From CAYONP01 sp964405335 (lineage in GTDB: Bacteria > Armatimonadota > UBA10988), in contig CAYONP010000119.1 of NCBI GenBank assembly GCA_964405335.1, positions 1-15,550 of the forward strand: a stretch of 15,550 bases of DNA. The letters run 5' to 3'. The notes beneath the pieces were generated by a model. That model had not been told where the DNA came from. It worked only from the letters and a program-made list of their open reading frames with translations, and did not search any database. The stretch's first letter is position 1. Every line of letters begins with the position of its first letter. Shown one piece after another: positions 6,619 to 13,182 of the stretch. Position numbers and translations under genes: made by a program.

Positions 6619-8451
6619 TCAGGGCGCGGATTCGATGCGGCGTTTCAGCTCGCGCGGCATCTCGCTGGTGAAGATGCGGCCGTCGGGGAACTGGCCGTTG
6701 GCGAAGTTGAGCCCGCAGTTCTGGCAGTAAGTGTCGTCCGGCTCGTCGACCGGCTTGTGGCAGTGCCCGCAACGGATATGCCAGCCACCGACGGCGAGGT
6801 CGAGCACCAGCCGGCCGGTGACATAAGCCATGATGGTGAACCCGCAGGCGCGGCAGCGCGGGCGTTCGTCGCCGCCTCGGGCGGCCGAGCAGTAGGGGCA
6901 CTTGTCCAGCGCCGCGAGCGCCTGGAAATAGATGTCCTGCACAATCGCCCGGCCGGCGCCGAGGTCCTGCGCGGTGCGCGTGACGCCGGGCGGCGGAGCG
7001 TGGTCGAAGGACCGCTCGCAGACCGGGCAGTTGCCGTCGCGCAGGCGGACCGCCGAGCCGCAAGTACCGCAGGCCAGCCCGAGCGTGCCGTCGCGCAGCG
7101 GGATGGTCAGCACCTGGCCGTCGGCAAAGCGGTACAGGCTCTCGTCGCAGCCGGGGCAGCGAATCAGGTTGTCGAGCGGCCGCCGGCAGGCCGGGCAGCA
7201 GGCGATGGGCACCCGCGGCGGGCCGTCGCTGCCGACCGGCAAGAGCTGGATCAGCCGCTTGTCGTGCAGTGCCTCGACCAGCTCGACGGCGGTCTGGAAG
7301 CGCAGCGACGGCTTCTTCTGCAGGCACTTGTAGACAATCGAGTGGAGGTACGGCTCGATGTCGTCGGGCAGCGTCTCGGGGCAGCCGTGGACGACTTCGG
7401 TCAGGATCGCGCGCAGCCCCTTGCCCTGGAACGGCCGCCGGCCGGCAATCAGCTCGTAGACCATGACCCCAAGCGACCAGACGTCGCTGCGCATGTCGGC
7501 GTCGTCGCCGCGCACCTGCTCGGGCGGCATGTAGGCCGGGGTGCCGATCTGCTGGCCGACGCGCACCGCGCTCGAGATGCCGGTCGGCGCCTCGTCCTCG
7601 ATCTTCGGCGAGCCGAGCGGTTGGGCCAGACCGAAGTCGGCCAGCTTGACCGTCTGCTCGTCGCCGACCAGCATGATGTTGGCCGGCTTCAGGTCGCGGT
7701 GGATCACCCCCGCGGCATGGCAGGCGGCGGTGGCGGCGCAGAGCTGGAACATGATCCGTTCGATGTCGCGCACGCCGAGCCGGCCGGCACTGAGCGCCTC
7801 GCGCAGGGTCACGCCTTCGAGAAACTCGAGCGCGATCCAGGGCAGCCCTTCATGCTCGCCCGCGGCGTGGACGGCGACCACGTTGGCGTGGTCGACCAGC
7901 CGCAGCGCCTGCGCCTCGCGGCGGAACAGCGCCCGGCGGTGCCGCTCCTGCTTGGCCGACCAGCTACGGCGCAGGCGCATGACTTTGATGGCCACCCGAT
8001 GACCCTGCTCGTCGGCCGCCTCGTAGACCCGGCCGACGGCGCCGGCGCCGAGCTCGGAGAGGAGGCGGAAGCGGCCCACCCGGTCGCCGGGAAAGAGCCG
8101 CACCTCCTTGCCGTGCAGCCGAACGCGGAGGATCAGCCGGTAGGGCCCCACCGACACGGTGTCGCCGACCCGGAGGAGTGTCGCCGCGGCGACCGCCTGG
8201 CCGTTGACCAGCGTCTGGTTAAGCCGCCCGCCGGGCGCGACAATGACCTGTGAGCTGCGCACGCGCAGGCCACAGTGAGTCGGTGCGACGCCCTCGTGCT
8301 CGAGCCGGATGCCGCACGAATCGGCCCGACCGATGACGTAGTCGCCTTCGCTCAGCGGTATCTCACGACCCGTCTGGTCGCCGTCGAGCACTTCGAGCCG
8401 GAACTCCGGCTCGGCGCGCTGCTCGGCGACCCGCTGCTCGGCCTCGGCCAC
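6619..8451 (-). CDS. FHA-domain Ser/Thr protein kinase with four C-terminal zinc ribbons
   Basis: A 610-residue Hanks-type kinase. Residues about 17-108 form an FHA domain (Y-V-I-G-R at 38-42, then T-L-V-N-G), which binds phosphothreonine peptides. The kinase domain (about 128-395) has the Gly loop G-A-G-A-V-G (135-140), A-I-K with Lys156, the helix-C Glu179, H-R-D-L-K-P-A-N (251-258) with catalytic Asp253, D-F-G (272-274) and P-P-E (309-311), so it should be active. The tail (419-579) carries four C-x2-C pairs of pairs: Cys 419/422/432/435, 461/464/475/478, 518/521/533/536 and 561/564/576/579. No membrane helix is visible, unlike many bacterial receptor kinases. The GTG start is the first possible one, because a TAG in frame immediately precedes it and GGGAGGGG lies just upstream. 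It heads an operon with the zinc-motif membrane protein gene and is divergent from the glycosyltransferase. Substrates are unknown. Confidence 0.95.
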   Translation of the reverse strand: MAEAEQRVAEQRAEPEFRLEVLDGDQTGREIPLSEGDYVIGRADSCGIRLEHEGVAPTHCGLRVRSSQVIVAPGGRLNQTLVNGQAVAAATLLRVGDTVSVGPYRLILRVRLHGKEVRLFPGDRVGRFRLLSELGAGAVGRVYEAADEQGHRVAIKVMRLRRSWSAKQERHRRALFRREAQALRLVDHANVVAVHAAGEHEGLPWIALEFLEGVTLREALSAGRLGVRDIERIMFQLCAATAACHAAGVIHRDLKPANIMLVGDEQTVKLADFGLAQPLGSPKIEDEAPTGISSAVRVGQQIGTPAYMPPEQVRGDDADMRSDVWSLGVMVYELIAGRRPFQGKGLRAILTEVVHGCPETLPDDIEPYLHSIVYKCLQKKPSLRFQTAVELVEALHDKRLIQLLPVGSDGPPRVPIACCPACRRPLDNLIRCPGCDESLYRFADGQVLTIPLRDGTLGLACGTCGSAVRLRDGNCPVCERSFDHAPPPGVTRTAQDLGAGRAIVQDIYFQALAALDKCPYCSAARGGDERPRCRACGFTIMAYVTGRLVLDLAVGGWHIRCGHCHKPVDEPDDTYCQNCGLNFANGQFPDGRIFTSEMPRELKRRIESAP

Positions 8452-8475
8452 CTAGCCCCTCCCGCCGTCTGGTGC

Positions 8476-8503
8476 AGCTTATCCCTCTGCCTGTTGCGGT
8501 CAA
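8476..8503 (-). promoter_or_regulatory. Possible sigma-70-type promoter for the kinase operon
   Basis: On the minus strand TTGACC (8503-8498) is followed after 16 bases by TAAGCT (8481-8476), about 25 bp upstream of the kinase GTG. The -35 box matches the consensus at five of six bases, but the -10 box matches only about three, so this is a weak call from position and sequence. High GC makes chance matches less frequent here but does not exclude them. Confidence 0.25.
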
Positions 8504-8618
8504 ACCCGAATCGAGACTCACCGCAGCCTGCTCGGCGATCAGCCGCCTTCTCTATCGACGGTCCCCAAGGTTGGTTAACGACTCGACCGCCGCGCAGGTC
8601 CCAGCTTTCGGCATTCAG

Positions 8619-8638
8619 ATCGGCCCGTCGCGGCCGAT
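8619..8638. repeat. 7-bp perfect inverted repeat, possible operator
   Basis: ATCGGCC (8619-8625), a 6-base spacer, then GGCCGAT (8632-8638) form a perfect dyad that ends 32 bp before the glycosyltransferase start. Position and symmetry fit an operator for a dimeric regulator, or a short hairpin in the 5' leader of the glycosyltransferase-regulator-fliD transcript. There is no T-run after it, so a terminator is unlikely. In GC-rich DNA a 7-bp dyad can arise by chance. Confidence 0.35.
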
Positions 8639-8670
8639 GCACGATTAGCCGTCGGTGAGGTTCAACGCGC

Positions 8671-10680
8671 ATGAAGCTGTCGTGTTGCATGATTGTCCGC
8701 GACGAGGAGCAGCAGCTCCGGCGCTGCCTCGACAGCCTCGCCGGGCTGGTCGATGAGCTGATCGTCGTCGACACCGGCTCGGTCGACCGCACCCGCGAGC
8801 TCGCCGCCGGCTACGGCGCGCAGGTGATCGACCACCCCTGGGACGGTAGCTTCAGCAGCGCCCGCAACCACTCGCTCGACGCGGCGACCGGCGACTGGAT
8901 CCTGATTCTCGACGCCGACGAGCGCCTGGCCCGGCCCGAAGCGATCCGCCAGGCGGTCGACGGCGCCGGCGACATCGAGGCCTTCTGCCTGCCGCTGGTC
9001 AACTTCGTCGGCGAGCGGGCCAACGAGGAGGCCGTCACCTCACCCGCGGTGCGGCTGTTCCGCCGCCGGCCCGAGTATCGCTATGAACGGGCGCTGCACG
9101 AACAGATCATGTTCGCCATCTACGCCCGCGACCCGGAGGCGACGGTCGCCTGGCTCGACGCACCGATCGAGCACTTCGGCTACCTCAACCAACTGGTCGC
9201 CGACCGCGACAAGATTGCCCGCAACCTGGCGCTGGCCGAGCAGGAGGTCGAGCGCTACCCGAAGGACGCGTTCAGTTGGTACAACCTCGGGCAGGAGTAT
9301 TTCCGCCTGGCCCAGTGGGACCAGGCCGTCGCCGCCTACCAGCAGGGCTTTCCTTATCTCGAATCGCTCGCCGCCGGCTATGCGCCGGCGCTGGTCAAGC
9401 ACCTGGTCGTCTCGCTGCTCAACCTCGGCCGCTCGGCCGAGGCGTTCGGCGTGGCGAGTGAGGCCAAGGCGGCTTACGACCGGTACACCGACCTGTGGGT
9501 GTTGTGCGGCATCGCGCTGATGCAGCAGAACGACTATGTCGCCGCCGCCGAGCAGTTCCGCACCGCCTATGAGCTGGGCGAGGCGGGCGGCGCCTTCTAC
9601 GTCACCGATGAGGGCGCCGGCAGCTACAAAGCCGCCTGGTGGCTGGGCGAGTGCCTGGTCAAGCTGGGCCGCCTGGCCGAGGCGAAGTGGTGGTTCGCCG
9701 AGTCGCTGACCGCCCTCGCCCGTGCCGGGCGCTACCTGCCCGTACCGCTGGGCGGGCTGCTGCGCATCTGCCGGCTCGAGCGCGTGCCTGACGAACGGCT
9801 GCTGGCCCACCTGGCCGAGTGCGTCGATCTGGCCGACCCGCGCTGGTGCGAGGTGCTGGCGGTCGAGCTGTTCCGCGCCGAGCTGCCGAACCTCGCCTTC
9901 CGCCTGCTCGGCGAGCGGACCGACCTGTCCGCGGCGACCTGGCTGACGGTGGGCAATGCGCACCTGCGCGCCGGCCGTTACGACGTCGCGCGCATCGCCT
10001 GGCGGGCCGTGCCGGCCGGCGATCGACTGCGGCCCGAGGCCGACTGGCAGATGGTCCTGACCGAGGCTCTGGCGGGCGACGCGACGGCCTGCGCGGCGGC
10101 GTTCGACCAGGCCGCGGCGCAGGGCGAGTGCGAGCTGACCGACCTCTATCGGGCGCTGCTGGCGGCCTGGTCGGGCGGCCCCGAGGTGGTGCCCGAGATG
10201 GGCTCCATGCCGGCGCTGCAGGCGCACCTGGCGGCGGTGCTGGCGCTGTTTCTGCAGCGCGAGGCGTACGAGCTGTTCGAGCGCACCGTGCCGGCCCTCG
10301 GCTGGGTCGGCACGCCGGCGCGGACGCAGGCGGCGCTGCTCGGTCGCCTATACTCCGAGGCCGGCCTGGCCGATATGGCCATCGAGGCTTTGCTGCTCGC
10401 CTATCAGGCGGGCGACGATAGCGACGAGACCTTGCGCCTCCTTGGTTTGCAGTGCTTGCGGGTCCATCGCTATGCCGAGGCCGAAGAGATCCTCGGCGTG
10501 GTGGTGGCCAGACAACGGCGACAAGGCGACGCGCAGGTGGTTGGTAATGCCGCGCTGCTGGGCTACTTAGCGGCCCTCTCGGCGCAAGGCAAGGACAGCG
10601 AGGCAGAACCGCTGTGGCAGCAGTTGACGTCCAGCCCTGGCATGCCGCTCGAGCCGCGCGACACCGTCCTGGTTACCTGA
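8671..10680 (+). CDS. Family 2 glycosyltransferase with C-terminal TPR array
   Basis: A 669-residue protein. The N-terminal GT2 domain (about 1-195, GT-A fold) shows C-M-I-V-R-D-E-E (6-13), V-V-D-T-G-S (32-37), F-S-S-A-R-N (61-66) and the metal/nucleotide-sugar binding D-A-D (81-83), followed by R-L-F (128-130), L-H-E (142-144) and E-H-F-G-Y (167-171). This is the layout of small SunS/WaaE-like transferases. From about residue 197 helical repeats of the TPR type run to near the C-terminus, for example W-Y-N-L-G-Q-E-Y-F-R-L (203-213), and may bind a protein acceptor. No signal or membrane segment is seen, so it is cytoplasmic. The ATG has GAGG 10 bases upstream. It is first in a tight unit with an HTH regulator and fliD, which suggests glycosylation of a flagellar protein or involvement in envelope glycan synthesis. 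Acceptor and sugar donor are not readable. Confidence 0.92.
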   Translation: MKLSCCMIVRDEEQQLRRCLDSLAGLVDELIVVDTGSVDRTRELAAGYGAQVIDHPWDGSFSSARNHSLDAATGDWILILDADERLARPEAIRQAVDGAGDIEAFCLPLVNFVGERANEEAVTSPAVRLFRRRPEYRYERALHEQIMFAIYARDPEATVAWLDAPIEHFGYLNQLVADRDKIARNLALAEQEVERYPKDAFSWYNLGQEYFRLAQWDQAVAAYQQGFPYLESLAAGYAPALVKHLVVSLLNLGRSAEAFGVASEAKAAYDRYTDLWVLCGIALMQQNDYVAAAEQFRTAYELGEAGGAFYVTDEGAGSYKAAWWLGECLVKLGRLAEAKWWFAESLTALARAGRYLPVPLGGLLRICRLERVPDERLLAHLAECVDLADPRWCEVLAVELFRAELPNLAFRLLGERTDLSAATWLTVGNAHLRAGRYDVARIAWRAVPAGDRLRPEADWQMVLTEALAGDATACAAAFDQAAAQGECELTDLYRALLAAWSGGPEVVPEMGSMPALQAHLAAVLALFLQREAYELFERTVPALGWVGTPARTQAALLGRLYSEAGLADMAIEALLLAYQAGDDSDETLRLLGLQCLRVHRYAEAEEILGVVVARQRRQGDAQVVGNAALLGYLAALSAQGKDSEAEPLWQQLTSSPGMPLEPRDTVLVT

Positions 10681-11180
10681 CGGTTCGCGAGGCCGCCGAG
10701 CGGCTGAACATGCATTTCATGTCGGTCTACAAGCTCGTCCAGACCGGCGAGCTGCCGGCTGCCAAAATCGGCTCGCGGTGGAAGATCGACCCCGGCCAGC
10801 TTGACGACTGGATCGCCCGGCAGGGCGGCCAGGCCCGCCGCTGGCTGCTGCTCGGGCCCGACCAGCCGCTGGCCGAACAGCTCGGCCAGGCGCTCGGCGG
10901 CGGTCACCAGATCGAGGCCGTGCCGTTCGGCGCGGTGGCCGACGCGCTCGACGGCGCCGACGTGGTCCTGATCAACGCCGTCGCCGACCACAACGCCGCC
11001 CTGGCCGCGCTGGCCGTGGTCCACCGGCAGCGGCCGCGGCCGTTCTGCCTCTTGCTGGTCGACGTGCCGACCCGCGCCCTGGTCGTCGGCGCGCTCGAGG
11101 TGGGTCTGGTCAGCCTGCTCTCGGTCGACGACCTGCGCCGCGCCGCCGATGAGGTCGGCGCCGCGCTGCACTGGACCTAG
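10614..11180 (+). CDS. Excisionase-type HTH protein with possible pseudo-receiver domain
   Basis: A 188-residue predicted DNA-binding protein. Residues 21-70 form an HTH_17/excisionase-like winged helix (L-T-V-R-E-A-A-E-R-L at 22-31, then S-V-Y-K-L-V-Q-T-G-E-L-P-A-A-K-I-G, W-K-I, and D-W-I), a form also used by chromosomal regulators. Residues 77-188 alternate strands and helices (W-L-L-L, D-V-V-L-I-N-A, F-C-L-L-L-V-D) in the order of a response-regulator receiver. The usual phospho-acceptor Asp after the third strand appears as Asn121, so it would be a pseudo-receiver. The GTG start overlaps the glycosyltransferase gene by 67 bp, with GAGG 10 bases upstream. A CTG at 10677 is an alternative that would begin right at the HTH. 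The internal ATG at 10710 would cut the HTH. It ends 11 bp before fliD. Regulation of the flagellar unit is inferred from context. Confidence 0.8.
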   Translation: MAAVDVQPWHAARAARHRPGYLTVREAAERLNMHFMSVYKLVQTGELPAAKIGSRWKIDPGQLDDWIARQGGQARRWLLLGPDQPLAEQLGQALGGGHQIEAVPFGAVADALDGADVVLINAVADHNAALAALAVVHRQRPRPFCLLLVDVPTRALVVGALEVGLVSLLSVDDLRRAADEVGAALHWT

Positions 11181-11191
11181 CGGAGAGACGC

Positions 11192-13021
11192 GTGGCGACG
11201 TTCACCGTCAGCGGACTGGCCTCGGGGATCGACTTCGGTGCCCTGGCCGATGCTATCCTCAACCTCGAGCGCGAGCCTATCCGCCAGCTCGAGGCGCGCA
11301 AGACCGCCCTGGCGGGTAAGAAAGCGCTGTTCAACGAGATCATCGCCTCGCTGCAGTCGCTGCGCACCGCGACCCAGACGCTCGGCAAGCCGAACAGCCT
11401 CAAATTCGCCTCGTTCACCAGCGGCGACACGGCCAAGTTCACCGCCACCGGCAGCGCGACGGCCGCGATTGGCAGCTATCAGGTCAACATCCAGCAGCTG
11501 GCCACCGCCACGCGGGTCACCTCGGGGTTCGCCACCCAGCTTGGCATCAGCGCCTCGGCCAACCTCGGCGCCGCGCTCAACGACGGCGCGGCGAACCTGG
11601 GCACCACCTTCACCAGCGGCTACTTCACCATCAACGGCACGCAGGTCAGCGTCGACGCCGAGGTCGACACGGTGCAGGATCTGATCGATCGGATCAACAC
11701 CGACGTCGCCGGCGTCACGGCCAGCTACGACGCGGCCACCGACCGGCTCAAGCTGAGCTCGGCCGCGAGCATTACCGTCGGCTCGGCCGACGACACGGCC
11801 GACTTCCTGAAAAAGGCCGGCCTGACCAACTCGCCGGCCGAGACCGAGGGGGCCGACCAGGTGCGTTGGTCGACCCATCGCCTGGGCCGGCTGAACACCA
11901 CCGTCGCCCTGGCCGACACGTCGCTCGGCACCGCGCTGAGCGGCACCGGCACGTTCCGGCTCAACGGGGTCGACATCGACTACGATGCCTCGGTCGACTC
12001 GCTCAACGAGGTCATCTCGCGGATCAACACCAAGGTCTCGACGGTGGTCGCCAGCTACGATGCGCAGACCGACCGGATCCTGCTCGTCGCCAAGACCACC
12101 GGCAGCCTGGGCATCAGCCGCGCCGACAGCACGGGCAACTTCCTCTCGGCCGCGGGCCTGCTCGATTCCGGCGGCGATTCGGCGGCCGCCGTCAGCCTGG
12201 GGCAGAACGCGAAGCTCACCATTCCGGGGTTCAACAACGACCAGCCGATCTACAGCACGACCAACACGGTCACCGGCGCGATTCCCGGCGTGACGCTCGA
12301 GCTCAAGGCGACCACCAGCGAGGCGGTCAGCCTGACCGTCGCGCGCGACGGGTCGGACCTCAAGTCGAAGCTGCAGAGCTTTGTGCAGAAGTACAACGAG
12401 GCGATCGGCCTGGTCCACGGCCGGCTGACCGAAGAGCCGGTCAAGGACGCCACCTCGGAGACGCTGCAGCGGGTCGGCGCACTGCGTGGCGACACGTTGC
12501 TCTCGCGGCTGAAGTCGAGCCTCTCGACGGCGATCATCACCCCGGTCGACGGCCTGCCCAGCGGCCTGCACCGGCTGGGCAACCTGGGCATCGGCATCTC
12601 GTCGAGCGACTACAAGACCGGCACGCTGAGCTTTGACGAGGCCAAGTTCGACGAGCTGTTCGAGACCAATTTCGAGGCGGCCTACGACATCCTGTTCGAC
12701 GACACCGACGGCGACGGCCAGATCGACGACGGCGAGAACGGCGCCATCCCGCGCTTCCTGTCCGAGCTGGACCAGTTGATCGACACCACCACCCAGAGCT
12801 ACGGCGGGACGAGCATCGCCAGCGGGCGGCTGCTCCAACGCCTCTACACCTACGACCAGGACAGCAAGTTCCTCGACGCGCGGATCGAGTACCTCGAAGA
12901 GCGCTTGGCCGCCCGCGAGCTGATCCTCCGCGCCCGCTTCACCGCCGCCGAGACGGCGATCTCGCAGCTCCAAGGCGCCGGCACCTCGCTCAGCGCCATC
13001 ACCCAGAGCTGGTTCGGCTGA
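11192..13021 (+). CDS. fliD: Flagellar hook-associated protein 2 (filament cap) FliD
   Basis: A 609-residue FliD, the cap that sits at the filament tip and helps exported flagellin fold. The N-terminus F-T-V-S-G-L-A-S-G-I-D (4-14) and the following coiled coil (about 20-65) are the FliD_N signature. FliD_C covers about 340-605, ending in a heptad-rich helix with the typical A-A-E-T-A-I-S-Q-L tail (585-593). Between them lie two flagellin-IN-like repeats (143-211 and 253-323), both with N-G-x-x, D-R-I-N-T or S-R-I-N-T, and A-S-Y-D-A-x-T-D-R. A perfect 12-residue EF-hand-type loop D-T-D-G-D-G-Q-I-D-D-G-E sits at 504-515. There is no signal peptide, as expected for type III export. The GTG start has GGAG 6 bases upstream. 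The gene follows the HTH gene by 11 bp. The usual fliS neighbour is not downstream. Confidence 0.95.
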   Translation: MATFTVSGLASGIDFGALADAILNLEREPIRQLEARKTALAGKKALFNEIIASLQSLRTATQTLGKPNSLKFASFTSGDTAKFTATGSATAAIGSYQVNIQQLATATRVTSGFATQLGISASANLGAALNDGAANLGTTFTSGYFTINGTQVSVDAEVDTVQDLIDRINTDVAGVTASYDAATDRLKLSSAASITVGSADDTADFLKKAGLTNSPAETEGADQVRWSTHRLGRLNTTVALADTSLGTALSGTGTFRLNGVDIDYDASVDSLNEVISRINTKVSTVVASYDAQTDRILLVAKTTGSLGISRADSTGNFLSAAGLLDSGGDSAAAVSLGQNAKLTIPGFNNDQPIYSTTNTVTGAIPGVTLELKATTSEAVSLTVARDGSDLKSKLQSFVQKYNEAIGLVHGRLTEEPVKDATSETLQRVGALRGDTLLSRLKSSLSTAIITPVDGLPSGLHRLGNLGIGISSSDYKTGTLSFDEAKFDELFETNFEAAYDILFDDTDGDGQIDDGENGAIPRFLSELDQLIDTTTQSYGGTSIASGRLLQRLYTYDQDSKFLDARIEYLEERLAARELILRARFTAAETAISQLQGAGTSLSAITQSWFG

Positions 13022-13030
13022 GCCGGCGCG

Positions 13031-13137
13031 GCGCGGGCGTCCTCGCCCGCCCGCACGGGGCGCGGGCGTCCTCGCCCGCCCGCACGGAGCGCGGGCGTCC
13101 TCGCCCGCTCGCACGGGGCGCGGGCGTCCTCGCCCGC
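13031..13137. repeat. Four head-to-tail 29-bp hairpin repeats
   Basis: The core GCGCGGGCGTCCTCGCCCGC occurs four times, starting at 13031, 13060, 13089 and 13118, exactly 29 bp apart. The 9-bp linkers (C/T-CGCAC-GG-A/G) are nearly identical. Each core folds as a perfect 7-bp stem GCGGGCG/CGCCCGC with a TCCT loop. The array starts 10 bp after the fliD stop. There are no unique spacers and no nearby cas gene, so this is not a CRISPR. There is no T-run, so it is not a classic intrinsic terminator, though the hairpins could stall polymerase or protect the fliD mRNA 3' end. It resembles REP-like dispersed hairpin elements. Whether it is dispersed elsewhere in the genome cannot be seen here. Confidence 0.95.
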
Positions 13138-13144
13138 TCCGGAT

Positions 13145-13164
13145 GCGGCCGGGGACGGCCGCGC
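13145..13164 (-). repeat. Fifth hairpin, inverted and covarying relative to the array
   Basis: Read on the minus strand this is GCGCGGCCGTCCCCGGCCGC: the same GCGC prefix, a 7-bp perfect stem GCGGCCG/CGGCCGC and a 4-base TCCC loop. Compared with the four plus-strand units, one stem pair is swapped (G-C to C-G on both arms) and the loop differs at one base. It points toward the convergent protease gene, so the two arms of the intergenic region carry the same element in opposite orientations. The structure match is direct. Common origin is inferred. Confidence 0.8.
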
Positions 13165-13182
13165 TCCAAATCTCGTCGTGCC

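Larger units (their letters stand above)
8452..8670. other. Divergent intergenic region between kinase and glycosyltransferase operons
   Basis: This 219-bp stretch is the longest gap in the window and is less GC-rich than the genes around it. It must contain the start signals for two divergent transcription units. Besides the weak minus-strand promoter and the palindrome listed separately, I found no open frame with coding character, no RNA gene, and no clear sigma-28 or sigma-54 promoter for the flagellum-linked operon. Confidence 0.6.
13022..13182. other. Convergent intergenic region holding a hairpin array
   Basis: These 161 bp separate the stops of fliD and the metalloprotease gene, which face each other. 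Nearly all of it is the hairpin array described next, and only the last 18 bp before the protease stop are plain, less GC-rich sequence. No separate gene is visible. Termination of both transcription units is expected here by gene layout. Confidence 0.7.

Noticed and set aside
6109..8253. Long plus-strand open frame (714 codons) opposite the kinase
   Set aside because: It is antisense to a gene with complete kinase motifs. Its composition is Arg/Ala/Gln/Val-rich without domain motifs, as expected for GC-rich shadow frames.
10614..11180. Prophage or integrative-element excisionase
   Set aside because: No integrase, attachment site or phage gene nearby. The protein has a second domain and sits tightly in a flagellum-linked unit, so a regulator is more likely.
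13031..13137. CRISPR array
   Set aside because: Units follow one another with near-identical 9-bp linkers, so there are no unique spacers, and no cas gene is present.
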